The notes beneath the pieces were generated by a model. That model worked only from the letters and a program-made list of their open reading frames with translations. It made no database searches and had not been told where the DNA came from. DNA of 44,637 bases, taken from NCBI GenBank assembly GCA_029553165.1, contig JAKPCT010000115.1, positions 1 through 44,637 on the forward strand. The letters are read 5' to 3'. The translations under genes were made by a program, and so were the position numbers. The stretch comes from Bacillota bacterium. GTDB taxonomy: Bacteria; Bacillota; UBA4882; UBA8346. Below are positions 33,954 through 42,850 of the stretch, piece by piece (the stretch's first letter is position 1; each line of letters begins with the position of its first letter).

Positions 33954-34414
33954 AATGTACCATCCTTAATTTAAATTAAGTTATATTTTACGTGATTTTG
34001 GCCTAAAAATCAATTTGGGAATAGCTTGTAGTAATAATATAAAGACAGGTCTTGGGAGGTAGATGTATTGAAAGATAATGGTACTGAAAGGCGGCTAGAT
34101 TAACTTAATATCCTTAAAGTCTGTTTAATCTTACTGGTAAAATTCATCATGTTGGTCAAGCATATGGTGGAAGACTTGATAAATTGTTACTTGTGGAGCT
34201 TCGGTAAATTTATCAGTAAGTGTAATATCAATTGTAGTGACCTGTTTGTGAGTTATAGTCTTAGAAGGATCCCCCTGGTAAAGAAGGTAATTAGATAGAT
34301 AAAGTTTAATTTTCAGATTTAACAGGATTTTAATAACTGATGTGGAATACAATTTTAGTATTTTTTGAAATACAACATTTGTCTTAAATTTTATTCAAAA
34401 GGAGAGAAGTTGAG
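33954..34414. other. Long intergenic region before trpB
   Basis: 461 bases without a convincing gene. A minimal plus-strand ORF (34068-34103, MKDNGTERRLD) has GGGAGGT eight bases upstream but contains no Trp codons, so it is not a classical trp leader. A minus-strand frame (34131-34352) lacks a ribosome site. I found no T-box signature (no specifier stem with a TGGxACCGCG-type element). A short inverted repeat, gtatttttt-gaaatac (about 34358-34373), precedes the gene. Confidence 0.45.
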
Positions 34415-35653
34415 ATGATTGAATTACTGAAGAGACGAGCCGAATTTTATGAATTTCCTGATGACCGGGGCTATTTTGGAGAATATGGCGGGAGTTTTAT
34501 CCCGGAACAGTTACAAAAAATCATGGACGAGATCACCGTTGAATACTTAAAGATTCGCGAAGATGAATCTTATATTAAAGAACTCGCGGAACTGTATCAA
34601 TATTTTGTAGGACGTCCCAGTCCGGTATATTATGCGAAAAACCTCTCTAAAAAGTTGGGCGGAGCGCAGATCTATTTAAAACGTGAGGATCTAAACCATA
34701 CCGGTGCTCACAAGATTAACCATACTTTGGGTGAGGCGTTGCTTGCCAAGAAGATGGGGAAGAAGAAACTGATTGCCGAGACTGGTGCCGGACAGCACGG
34801 AGTTGCCTTAGCGACTGCTGCGGCCTTGGTTGGTCTTGAATGTGATATTTACATGGGTGAAGTTGATATTGCCAAAGAACATCCGAATGTAGTGCGGATG
34901 GAGATCCTTGGTGCCCGGGTTGTACCAGTGTCATTTGGATTAAAAACCCTTAAAGAAGCGGTGGATGCTGCTTTTGAAGCCTATCTTAAAGATCCGGTAA
35001 CCCAATTTTATGCGATTGGTTCAGTGGTAGGCCCTCATCCGTTCCCGATGATGGTACGGGACTTCCAATCGATTGTCGGAATTGAAGCTAAAGAACAATT
35101 TGCAGCTTTGAATGATGGCAAACTCCCCGATAATCTGGTTGCCTGTGTCGGTGGCGGTTCCAATGCAATGGGTTTATTCTCGGCCTTCTTGAAGGATGAG
35201 TCGGTGAAGATTTATGGGGTTGAACCATCGGGCCGGGGCTTTAAAGATGGGGATCATGCGGCAACGCTTTCTAAAGGAACTCCTGGAATTCTCCATGGCT
35301 TTAAATCGTATTTGCTTCAGGATGAAAAAGGTGAACCATTACCGGTATATTCAGTGGCCAGTGGCTTAGATTATCCGGGTGTAGGTCCGCAGCACAGTTA
35401 CTTGAAAGACAGTAAGCGGGTAAATTATGTGACAATCAGCGATCAGGAAGCAATTGCCGCATTCTTTGAGCTTTCACGTACTGAAGGAATCATTCCGGCA
35501 ATCGAGTCGTCACATGCTGTTGCGCAGGCGATCAAGTTAGCACCGCAACTTCCGGTGACCGAGACAATCCTGGTCAACCTTTCCGGACGGGGCGATAAAG
35601 ATATTGACTTTGTGGTTAAACATTACGGAAAACAATATGGTTTAAATTATTAA
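34415..35653 (+). CDS. trpB: Tryptophan synthase beta chain
   Basis: 412 residues. The N terminus reads [15 protein letters not shown], the PLP lysine is Lys100 in HTGAHKINH, Glu122 is in [11 protein letters not shown], and the phosphate-binding loop is [16 protein letters not shown] lies near the C terminus. It joins indole and serine to make tryptophan. The motifs are of the TrpB1 type that usually pairs with TrpA, yet no trpA or other trp gene is in the window. AAGGAGAG is seven bases before the ATG. It may pair with a distant TrpA or act alone to recover indole. It ends before a long hairpin at 35686. Confidence 0.93.
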   Translation: MIELLKRRAEFYEFPDDRGYFGEYGGSFIPEQLQKIMDEITVEYLKIREDESYIKELAELYQYFVGRPSPVYYAKNLSKKLGGAQIYLKREDLNHTGAHKINHTLGEALLAKKMGKKKLIAETGAGQHGVALATAAALVGLECDIYMGEVDIAKEHPNVVRMEILGARVVPVSFGLKTLKEAVDAAFEAYLKDPVTQFYAIGSVVGPHPFPMMVRDFQSIVGIEAKEQFAALNDGKLPDNLVACVGGGSNAMGLFSAFLKDESVKIYGVEPSGRGFKDGDHAATLSKGTPGILHGFKSYLLQDEKGEPLPVYSVASGLDYPGVGPQHSYLKDSKRVNYVTISDQEAIAAFFELSRTEGIIPAIESSHAVAQAIKLAPQLPVTETILVNLSGRGDKDIDFVVKHYGKQYGLNY

Positions 35654-35685
35654 TATTAAGTCAAATATAATGACAAATTAACAAG

Positions 35686-35794
35686 AGAGTTGTTTCCTGT
35701 GTGTGATCTGCTTCCTTACTAAGAAACAAGTCTTGTTTAGTTCACTTGTCTACTTGGAAGGGAGTAGATCGGTGTCAGGAGGACAGCTCTTTTC
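35686..35794 (+). terminator. Long imperfect hairpin with T tract after trpB
   Basis: agagttgtttcctg (35686-35699) pairs with caggaggacagctct (35776-35790) with one bulge and two wobbles. gatct (35705-35709) then pairs with agatc (35766-35770), and cttcc (35711-35715) with ggaag (35756-35760). A small inner stem (aaaca/tgttt) caps it, and TTTTCTATTTATT follows. It probably ends the trpB transcript, but at about 105 bases it is far longer than the others here and could be a structured leader of the next gene. Confidence 0.6.
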
Positions 35795-35860
35795 TATTTA
35801 TTAGAATAGAGCCCGATTGGAGATTGGCAAATAAACCAATTCAGGTGGTGTTGATTAATT

Positions 35861-36772
35861 ATGAAACTGAAAATAAAGCTCCTTTTTTTGCTTACTGTTT
35901 TAATTTTGGCAGTTAATGCGAATGCAAATGAGAAGAATCAGTTTCAAGCCGCAATCTTTGATGAAGGCAATATTACTACTGATAGTACATATGAGTTGTG
36001 TACTTCGTTTACACCGGACGGGAAGCGGGTCTATTTTTGTAAGACCAAACGTTATGAAAGCTCACCTTTTACGATCTATTATGCTGATTTACTGGAAGAT
36101 GGGAAGTGGAGTGAACCAAAGTTAGTCCCGTTCTCCGGCCGTTATTCGGATGTCGATCCTTTTGTAGCGCCTGATGGCAGTAAACTCTATTTTGTCTCAC
36201 AACGGCCTGATACGGTTGATAATGACATTCCAAAACATGACTTTGACATTTGGGTGGTTGACCTGTTGGAAGATGGTTGGGGAGAACCGCAAAAGCTTGG
36301 TCAGATTATTAATAATAAAAGCAATCAATTTTACCCAACTGTAAGCCGCAGCGGGACATTATATTTTTCCAGTATGAATGAAGGGACATTCGGAGTTCAT
36401 GATATTTACTGTTCCTACCTGATCAACGGTGAATATACTGAACCGGTAAACTTAGGTGCGAAGATCAATACCAGCGATAATGATTATGAGCCGTTTATTG
36501 ATCCTGACGAACGTTACTTAATATTCTGTCGGAATGATGATCTCTATATTAGTTTCAATGATAATGGAGTTTGGACAGAAGCCCGAAGTCTGGGGCCCAA
36601 AGTCAATACGGTTGTCAAAGAGGGTAAACCCTATGTAAGCACGGATGGTAAGTACCTCTATTTTACCAGTACCATTAACGGCCGTGGTGATATTTTTAGA
36701 ATCTTAATGAGTGAATTGGGAATCGAAGCAGAGCTTTCAAGGCTCAATAGCCGGTCGTCAGCAGATCAATAA
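35861..36772 (+). CDS. Exported PD40/WD40-like beta-propeller protein
   Basis: 303 residues with a signal peptide (about 1-22, LLFLLTVLILAVNANA). It carries repeated TolB-type blades: CTSFTPDGKRVYFCKT, DPFVAPDGSKLYFVS, YPTVSRSGTLYFSS, EPFIDPDERYLIFC and KPYVSTDGKYLYFTS, each starting with a D/S-G or D-P turn before a Y-x-F strand, with W-x-x-P/x-x-L spacer strands. Such propellers bind other proteins or carbohydrates; no catalytic residue set is visible. Its end overlaps the convergent LysR gene by 29 bases. It is similar in layout to the WG-repeat protein upstream, in that both are exported and repeat-built. Confidence 0.8.
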   Translation: MKLKIKLLFLLTVLILAVNANANEKNQFQAAIFDEGNITTDSTYELCTSFTPDGKRVYFCKTKRYESSPFTIYYADLLEDGKWSEPKLVPFSGRYSDVDPFVAPDGSKLYFVSQRPDTVDNDIPKHDFDIWVVDLLEDGWGEPQKLGQIINNKSNQFYPTVSRSGTLYFSSMNEGTFGVHDIYCSYLINGEYTEPVNLGAKINTSDNDYEPFIDPDERYLIFCRNDDLYISFNDNGVWTEARSLGPKVNTVVKEGKPYVSTDGKYLYFTSTINGRGDIFRILMSELGIEAELSRLNSRSSADQ

Positions 36773-37631
36773 ACTTGATTGCAGCGTGGGATGGCGGGAC
36801 ATTCTTCATCGTTACCACTCCTAACTTGCGGGGCGGCATTTTTGGTTCGACTTTGACCTGAAATAACTCATCGCTGGCGATTGCAATTTGAGCGCTTTCT
36901 TTTAGAACATGAGCAATACCGAGGCCAATTCGTGCAAATTCGACCAATAAATCAACACTTTCCAACTCAATCTCGGGTTTAATCTGGAGTTGGTGGAATT
37001 GAAAAAATTCATCAAGGTTACGCCTGGTGGTACTGGTCTTTTCTAAGAGTAATAATGGTTGATTTGCTAATTCACTCAGACTAAGCTGTTTTGTTTGCAA
37101 GTGTTTGTATTTATTGCCTGCAACCCAGATGTCTTCAACATTTTTAACTTCGGTAATCTCAAATAAGTTTGATGCAATTGGCAAGGTTACAACGCCAAAA
37201 TCAATTGAGCCTTGTTGTAACAGTTGGAGAATCTGGCCCGAGGTGCGGTTTGAAAATTGAATCTTGATTTTGGGATATTGTTTGTTAAACGACTCCAATG
37301 TTGGCAGGAGAAAGTAGCGGCAAACGGTATCACTGGCTCCAATCCGGATCTCTCCGTTTTGGAGTCCTTTAGTTTCCAGAACTTTTTGTTCGGCTGTTTT
37401 AATGAAATTATAGGCCTGCTCGATATGAGTAAAGAGCAGTTCGCCTTCGGGGGTTAACTTGAGCTGGCGAGTCTTGCGATGGAACAACCGTACCCCTAAT
37501 TTGGTCTCGAGATTTTTGATGGCTTGGCTAATGGCTGATTGGGTAATGAAGAGTTGTTCGGCTGCCTCGGAGAAGTTACCTAGCTTAGCGGCGTGGTAAA
37601 AGATTTTATAAAGTTCAAAGTTGATATCCAT
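36744..37631 (-). CDS. LysR family transcriptional regulator
   Basis: 295 residues. The N-terminal winged helix-turn-helix reads FYHAAKLGNFSEAAEQLFIT then QSAISQAIKNLETKLGVRLF, as in CysL/CbbR-type LysR proteins, followed by the linker helix and a periplasmic-binding-like effector domain (about 90-295). It is divergent from purLQ, with only 123 bases between the two genes, which contain an 8-bp-arm palindrome. LysR regulators typically control their divergent neighbour and themselves, so a role at purLQ is plausible but unproven. The effector is unknown. Confidence 0.9.
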   Translation of the reverse strand: MDINFELYKIFYHAAKLGNFSEAAEQLFITQSAISQAIKNLETKLGVRLFHRKTRQLKLTPEGELLFTHIEQAYNFIKTAEQKVLETKGLQNGEIRIGASDTVCRYFLLPTLESFNKQYPKIKIQFSNRTSGQILQLLQQGSIDFGVVTLPIASNLFEITEVKNVEDIWVAGNKYKHLQTKQLSLSELANQPLLLLEKTSTTRRNLDEFFQFHQLQIKPEIELESVDLLVEFARIGLGIAHVLKESAQIAIASDELFQVKVEPKMPPRKLGVVTMKNVPPSHAAIKFIDLLTTGY

Positions 37632-37655
37632 ACTAATTTCCCAGAATTAATATTA

Positions 37656-37678
37656 ATAATACTAATATATAGTATTAT
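37656..37678. promoter_or_regulatory. Candidate LysR operator
   Basis: Inverted repeat ataatact (37656-37663), seven bases, agtattat (37671-37678). It contains T-N11-A spacings typical of LysR boxes and sits just upstream of the purLQ -35. The AT-rich context makes chance palindromes more likely. Confidence 0.45.
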
Positions 37679-37688
37679 ATTTATTAAT

Positions 37689-37717
37689 TTTACTTATTTA
37701 TTATATCATATTATAAT
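37689..37717 (+). promoter_or_regulatory. Promoter of purLQ
   Basis: TTTACT (37689-37694), a 17-base spacer and TATAAT (37712-37717), 37 bases before the GTG start. The leader is too short to hold a purine riboswitch. Confidence 0.65.
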
Positions 37718-37754
37718 CAAACTAGCTAATCAATGTTATGAAGGAGTGAAGCCT

Positions 37755-40700
37755 GTGAGTACAGGGGTAAGAAGAGTATTTGTCGAGAAACGTCCGGGAT
37801 TTGATGTTGAAGCCCAAAGTTTATTGCAAGATCTCAAACGCAATTTGGGAATTGAGGGTTTAACCAAGATCCGGATTATTAATCGTTATGATATTGAAGG
37901 GATCACCGATGCAGAGTATCAACAGGCTCGGGAGACGATCTTTGCTGAACCGCCGGTTGATCTTGTCTTTGATGAACAACTTGTTCTCGAGGCTGATTGG
38001 TTACTGGCAATGGAGTATCTGCCTGGGCAGTACGATCAACGGGCTGATTCGGCAGCACAGTGTATTCAGATCTTATCGCAACGGGAACGTCCCGAGATCA
38101 AAGTTGCCAAGTTGATTGCCTTATTTGGCAGCATTTCAGCCGAAGAATATCAAAAGATTAAAGAATACTGTCTTAACCCGTTGGAATCACAGGAAGCTTC
38201 ATTAAATAAACCTGATACTTTACAGAGTAGAGTCGATCTCCCTGAAGATGTTCCTTCGATTACCGGGTTTATTAACCTCTCTTCTGAAGGATTAGAACAA
38301 CTGAGGGAAGAGATGCGACTGGCAATGTCCCATGAAGATTTACTTTTCTGCCAAGAGTATTTCAAAGATGTTGAGCACCGTGATCCAACCGTCACCGAGA
38401 TCAGGGTTCTCGATACTTACTGGTCAGATCATTGCCGTCATACAACGTTTTTGACGAAGATCGTTTCGGTAAAAATCAACGATGGTCCTTATGTGGAAGC
38501 GATCAATGAAGCCTATCAGGAATATTTGCGCTCGCGTGCTTATCTCTATGGCGAGGAATCACGTGATGTTACTTTAATGAATTTAGCAACGATCGCCATG
38601 AAAGAATTCCGGAAACGCGGTCTTTTGGATGATTTGGAAGAGTCGGATGAGATTAATGCTTGCAGTATTACGGTTAATATTGAAGTTGATGGCAAGCCTG
38701 AAGAATGGCTGGTAATGTTTAAGAATGAGACCCATAACCATCCAACTGAAATTGAACCGTTTGGCGGAGCGGCTACTTGTTTAGGCGGGGCAATTCGAGA
38801 TCCGCTCTCGGGACGCTCTTATGTCTATCATGCAATGCGGGTTACCGGTAGTGGCGATCCGCGTACTAAGGTTAAAGATACCATTCCGGGTAAGTTGCCG
38901 CAACGGAAGATTACAACCGGCGCTGCTGCCGGATTTAGTTCCTATGGTAATCAGATTGGACTGGCAACGGGACAAGTTGCCGAGGTCTATGATCAAGATT
39001 ATGTGGCGAAACGACTGGAGATTGGCGCGGTAATTGGAGCGGCGCCAAGTGCCAATGTTGTCCGTGAAAGACCAAAACCCGGTGATGTTATTATTCTCCT
39101 GGGAGGGCGGACCGGACGTGACGGTTGTGGTGGCGCTACCGGGTCTTCGAAGGAGCATAATGAAGAGTCGTTACAAACTTGTGGTGCTGAGGTCCAAAAG
39201 GGTAATCCGCCAACTGAACGGAAGATTCAACGGTTATTCCGCAATCCGGTTGTCAGCCGGATGATCAAAAAATGTAACGATTTTGGTGCCGGTGGTGTTT
39301 CGGTAGCAATCGGTGAACTGGCAGACGGACTGGAGATCAATCTTGATCGGGTGCCAAAGAAATATGAAGGGTTAGACGGGACGGAGTTGGCAATCTCTGA
39401 ATCCCAGGAACGGATGGCAGTATTGGTTGACCCTAAGGATGTAGCTGCTTTCTGTGCAGCGGCGCTTGAGGAAAATCTGGAGACCACTGAGGTAGCAGTG
39501 GTTACGGCTGATAATCGTCTGAAGATGATCTGGCGCGGGAAGGCCATTGTTGATATTAGCCGCGATTTCTTAAATACCAATGGCGCGCAGCAAACAACCG
39601 AAGTTGTTGTAACCGCTCCTGAGCAAGCAGATAATTTCTTTGTTCGTTCGGCAGCACGGTATGCAGCTTATGGCAGTTTAAAGGAAGCTTGGTTGGCCAA
39701 TTTGGCTGACTTAAACAGCTGCAGCCAAAAGGGATTGGTGGAACGGTTTGACAGCACCATCGGAGCCGGGACTGTATTGATGCCGTTTGGTGGTCAATAT
39801 CAACTAACACCGACTGAGAGTATGGCAGCCAAACTGCCGGTACTTGAAGGAGATACTACTGCCGGTACGTTAATGTCGTTTGGATTTAATCCCGAACTGT
39901 CAAAGTGGAGCCCATTTCACGGCGCTCTTTATGCGGTGATTGAATCAGTAGCTAAAATTGTAGCGACCGGAGGAAACTACCGCCGGATCCGGTTAACATT
40001 ACAAGAATATTTCGAACGGCTGGGTAAAAACCCAACTGCCTGGGGAAAACCATTTGCAGCATTGTTAGGTGCTTATTTGGCACAGCATAAATTAGGGATC
40101 CCGGCAATTGGCGGAAAGGATAGCATGTCCGGGACTTTCAAAGATATGAATGTACCTCCGACACTGGTCTCTTTTGCCTTGGATGTTGCTGATATGTCCA
40201 AAGCTATCTCTCCGGAGTTTAAAGCGGTTGGCAGTCAGGTGGTCTACATTCCCTTGCCGCGTAACGCTAACGAGATACCTGATTTTGAAGTGTTAGATCG
40301 TAATTACAATAAGATTTATGAATTGATTCAGAAGAGTCAGGTTCTGGCAGCACATTCAATCAGGAATGGTGGCATTGCCGAGGCGATCTCAAAGATGGCC
40401 TTTGGAAACCTAATCGGTTTTAAATTTAATGCCACAATCTCTCAAGCTGATCTGTTCCGTGCTGATTATGGTTCGATCATTTTGGAACTGGCAGCTGGTG
40501 TTGATCTAAACGCAGTCTTAGCCGGAATTCAGTATCAGTTGTTGGGAACTACTCAGTCAACCAGGGTGATCGCAGTTAATGGCATTGAGATTGATTTAAA
40601 TGAAGCATTAACCGTTTGGCAAAGTCCGCTGGAAAAAGTATTTCCAACCCAGACAGCGGTAATAACGGAGCAAATCCCGGCTGTTTCCTATAATTTGCGC

Positions 40701-41528
40701 AGCAGTGCTAAGCCGCGAGTGAACTATGCGAAACCACGGGTGTTTATCCCGGTCTTCCCGGGGACTAACTGTGAATATGATACGCAACGGGTGTTTGAAA
40801 AAGCGGGAGCCGTAGTTGATACTTTTGTTTTCAAAAACTTAACTGCCGCTGATATTGACCAGAGTATTACGATGTTAGAAACAAAGATCAATCAAGCTCA
40901 GATTGTAATGTTGCCCGGAGGTTTCAGCGCCGGTGATGAACCCGATGGTTCCGGTAAGTTTATTGCAACCGCATTTCGCAATCCCCGGGTCAAGGAAGCA
41001 GTAACGCGGTTGTTACAGGGACGTGATGGTCTAATGCTCGGTATTTGTAATGGGTTCCAAGCGCTGATCAAATTAGGATTAGTGCCGTATGGCGAGATCG
41101 TTGACTTGAAACCGGATGCGCCAACCTTAACTTACAATACAATTGGCCGCCACGTGTCCTGCCTGGTCAAGACCAAAGTCGTATCAACACTCTCACCGTG
41201 GTTACGCAAGGTGGAGTTGGGCGAGGTGCATACCGTAGCTGTTTCACATGGTGAAGGCAGATTCGTTGCTGATGCAGCGCACTTGGAAAGCTTAATCCGA
41301 AACGGTCAGATTGCCACTCAATATGTAGATGATGACGGTAATCCCAGTTATGACATCCGTTTCAATCCGAATGGTTCAGTAGCAGCAATCGAAGGGATCA
41401 CCAGTCCCGATGGCAGGGTTTTTGGTAAGATGGGACACTCGGAACGAATTGGAACTAACCTTTACCGCAATGTACCAGGCGCGAAGGACCAGAAGATCTT
41501 TGAGTCAGGCGTAGAGTATTTTAAATAA
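37755..41528 (+). CDS. purL: Phosphoribosylformylglycinamidine synthase, fused PurL-PurQ
   Basis: 1257 residues from GTG 37755, which has AAGGAG (37741-37746) eight bases upstream. The longer open frame runs back through the promoter and is not used. The synthetase part includes SDHCRHTTFLTKI, NETHNHPTEIEPFGGAATC, GGRTGRDGCGGATGSS and PAIGGKDSMSG. The C-terminal glutaminase carries FPGTNCEYDT, LPGGFSAGDEPDG, the nucleophile Cys in LGICNGFQAL, and the His/Glu pair in AVSHGEGRF and GKMGHSER. It converts FGAR plus glutamine and ATP to FGAM in purine synthesis. The single-chain form is known in proteobacteria and in some Clostridia, while Bacillus uses separate PurS, PurQ and PurL. No other pur gene is adjacent. 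Confidence 0.95.
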   Translation: MSTGVRRVFVEKRPGFDVEAQSLLQDLKRNLGIEGLTKIRIINRYDIEGITDAEYQQARETIFAEPPVDLVFDEQLVLEADWLLAMEYLPGQYDQRADSAAQCIQILSQRERPEIKVAKLIALFGSISAEEYQKIKEYCLNPLESQEASLNKPDTLQSRVDLPEDVPSITGFINLSSEGLEQLREEMRLAMSHEDLLFCQEYFKDVEHRDPTVTEIRVLDTYWSDHCRHTTFLTKIVSVKINDGPYVEAINEAYQEYLRSRAYLYGEESRDVTLMNLATIAMKEFRKRGLLDDLEESDEINACSITVNIEVDGKPEEWLVMFKNETHNHPTEIEPFGGAATCLGGAIRDPLSGRSYVYHAMRVTGSGDPRTKVKDTIPGKLPQRKITTGAAAGFSSYGNQIGLATGQVAEVYDQDYVAKRLEIGAVIGAAPSANVVRERPKPGDVIILLGGRTGRDGCGGATGSSKEHNEESLQTCGAEVQKGNPPTERKIQRLFRNPVVSRMIKKCNDFGAGGVSVAIGELADGLEINLDRVPKKYEGLDGTELAISESQERMAVLVDPKDVAAFCAAALEENLETTEVAVVTADNRLKMIWRGKAIVDISRDFLNTNGAQQTTEVVVTAPEQADNFFVRSAARYAAYGSLKEAWLANLADLNSCSQKGLVERFDSTIGAGTVLMPFGGQYQLTPTESMAAKLPVLEGDTTAGTLMSFGFNPELSKWSPFHGALYAVIESVAKIVATGGNYRRIRLTLQEYFERLGKNPTAWGKPFAALLGAYLAQHKLGIPAIGGKDSMSGTFKDMNVPPTLVSFALDVADMSKAISPEFKAVGSQVVYIPLPRNANEIPDFEVLDRNYNKIYELIQKSQVLAAHSIRNGGIAEAISKMAFGNLIGFKFNATISQADLFRADYGSIILELAAGVDLNAVLAGIQYQLLGTTQSTRVIAVNGIEIDLNEALTVWQSPLEKVFPTQTAVITEQIPAVSYNLRSSAKPRVNYAKPRVFIPVFPGTNCEYDTQRVFEKAGAVVDTFVFKNLTAADIDQSITMLETKINQAQIVMLPGGFSAGDEPDGSGKFIATAFRNPRVKEAVTRLLQGRDGLMLGICNGFQALIKLGLVPYGEIVDLKPDAPTLTYNTIGRHVSCLVKTKVVSTLSPWLRKVELGEVHTVAVSHGEGRFVADAAHLESLIRNGQIATQYVDDDGNPSYDIRFNPNGSVAAIEGITSPDGRVFGKMGHSERIGTNLYRNVPGAKDQKIFESGVEYFK

Positions 41529-41538
41529 TTAAGTAACA

Positions 41539-41574
41539 GGACACTTGTTTTGATTAAGCAAGTGTTCTTTTTTT
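41539..41574 (+). terminator. Terminator of purLQ
   Basis: Arms ggacacttg (41539-41547) and caagtgttc (41559-41567), an 11-base loop and seven T. Confidence 0.88.
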
Positions 41575-41575
41575 A

Positions 41576-41605
41576 TTGACCATTATTGTAAAAATTATGT
41601 ATAAT
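41576..41605 (+). promoter_or_regulatory. Promoter of the YcxB-like gene
   Basis: TTGACC (41576-41581), an 18-base spacer and TATAAT (41600-41605), about 30 bases before the start. It abuts the preceding terminator. Confidence 0.65.
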
Positions 41606-41635
41606 TAAAAGGAAACATTTGGGTGGATTGAGGTT

Positions 41636-42127
41636 ATGAAGGAATATACTTTTTCAGAAGAATTTATCACTGCTTTTGAAAAAAAGATGCGGAAGAACAT
41701 GCTAATGTATCCAGCAATTATTTTCCTGATTTTAATACTGGTTATTAGTATTATTATGATATTAAATAATGACAGTTTAGATTGGATTTATTTATTGGTT
41801 TTAATACCAGCGGAAATCCTTTTCTTTGGATTAATAATTGCTTTAGTCTATTTTATATACATAAAGGTAATTAAATTTGATAAGATTCATTCACCACAGT
41901 ATCGAAAGTATAAGGTTAGTTTATACGATGACCATTTAGAGACAACTTCATTTTCAATTTTACCTGGTTATACTTTGAATCTCAACGATATTAAGGATAT
42001 TAAAGATACAAGACAATACCTGGTCATAACTTCTAAAAATTCCCGAAAGAAATACTTTATTTTAAAAGGGATGGAGAATTTTGAAGAATTATATCAGATA
42101 TTGAAACAATATCAGGAGAGAAATTAA
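41636..42127 (+). CDS. YcxB-like membrane protein
   Basis: 163 residues. Two hydrophobic segments (about 22-43 and 50-75) are followed by a soluble C-terminal domain of strands and a final helix (YKVSLYDDHLETTS then LNLNDIKDIKDTRQYLVI and FEELYQILKQYQ). This is the layout of YcxB-like proteins: two helices plus a PH-like domain that faces the cytosol. Function of the family is unknown. A good promoter precedes it, and an RDD protein gene follows 20 bases after its stop, so the two probably form an operon. Confidence 0.7.
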   Translation: MKEYTFSEEFITAFEKKMRKNMLMYPAIIFLILILVISIIMILNNDSLDWIYLLVLIPAEILFFGLIIALVYFIYIKVIKFDKIHSPQYRKYKVSLYDDHLETTSFSILPGYTLNLNDIKDIKDTRQYLVITSKNSRKKYFILKGMENFEELYQILKQYQERN

Positions 42128-42147
42128 TCACGTATTAAGGGGTCAAG

Positions 42148-42624
42148 ATGAAAGAAACTATAGTTGGTGCAAGAATGTGTGCCCGGTTGATCGATGGATT
42201 TATGTTTAACTGTTTAAGGGCATTAGGAATAGTAGGTAATATGTTTTATAATAGCTTTTATTGGTTTATTTGGATTGATATAGTTTCAGTATTATATTTA
42301 ATATATAGCATCTATTTTCATTATAAAGACGGGCAGACAATCGGTAAAAAGTGTATGGGTATCGTTGTTAAAGGGACAGATTCGGAAAAATTACGATTAT
42401 GGCAAGTGATCTGTCGTGAAACAATTATTTGGATGATTATTTATTTTGTCCAAATTGTAAAAATATTAAATTATTTGCAATTTAATATGGCTCCAGTGCT
42501 GTTAAATAATATTCAGGTAATAACTCTTTTCTTAATAATGATGACATTAATAACGATGCTGCTTAACCAACAAAAACGCGCTTTTTATGATTTACTTGCC
42601 AAGACAGTTGTGGTCTTAAAGTAA
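42148..42624 (+). CDS. RDD family membrane protein
   Basis: 158 residues with the RDD signatures ARLIDGFMFN near the N terminus, DGQTIGKKCMGIVV in the middle and KRAFYDLLAKTVVV at the end. There are about three to four membrane helices. RDD proteins are small integral membrane proteins; some act in ion transport or stress, most are unassigned. AAGGGG precedes the ATG. It is co-directional and close to the YcxB-like gene. A terminator hairpin follows at 42741. Confidence 0.82.
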   Translation: MKETIVGARMCARLIDGFMFNCLRALGIVGNMFYNSFYWFIWIDIVSVLYLIYSIYFHYKDGQTIGKKCMGIVVKGTDSEKLRLWQVICRETIIWMIIYFVQIVKILNYLQFNMAPVLLNNIQVITLFLIMMTLITMLLNQQKRAFYDLLAKTVVVLK

Positions 42625-42740
42625 ATGACTAACTGTTAATCGGACTATTGATTCTGGTGAAAGACTATTCGAGTTTAATTAACAAACTTAATTAATAGAA
42701 ACAAACTTTAAACGGGACAAAGCTTCTTTTCTGCATTATA

Positions 42741-42795
42741 ATCCATCTCTAGACTAGTTGAGATTTGATTCTAGTTTAAGATGGATTTTATTTTC
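42741..42795 (+). terminator. Terminator after the RDD gene
   Basis: Arms atccatctctagactag (42741-42757) and ctagtttaagatggat (42771-42786) pair with one bulge and one mismatch, followed by TTTTATTTT. Confidence 0.75.
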
Positions 42796-42850
42796 GATGA
42801 ATTAATAAACATAAAATATATTCATATTGATACATTAAGGAGAAAAATCA

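Noticed and set aside
34068..34103. Eleven-codon ORF as a tryptophan leader peptide
   Set aside because: It has no Trp codons, and no attenuator stem-loop pair was found before trpB.
34131..34352. 73-codon minus-strand ORF in the gap before trpB
   Set aside because: TTG start without a ribosome site, and no recognisable protein features.
37593..37754. 54-codon N-terminal extension of the PurL-PurQ protein
   Set aside because: It runs through the promoter and the divergent LysR start region; GTG 37755 has an ideal ribosome site and the conserved sequence begins there.
37632..37754. Purine riboswitch before purLQ
   Set aside because: The gap is only 123 very AT-rich bases and the predicted leader is about 30 bases, too short for the aptamer.
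38781..39810. Several minus-strand frames inside purLQ
   Set aside because: Shadows of a long conserved gene, without start sites or motifs.
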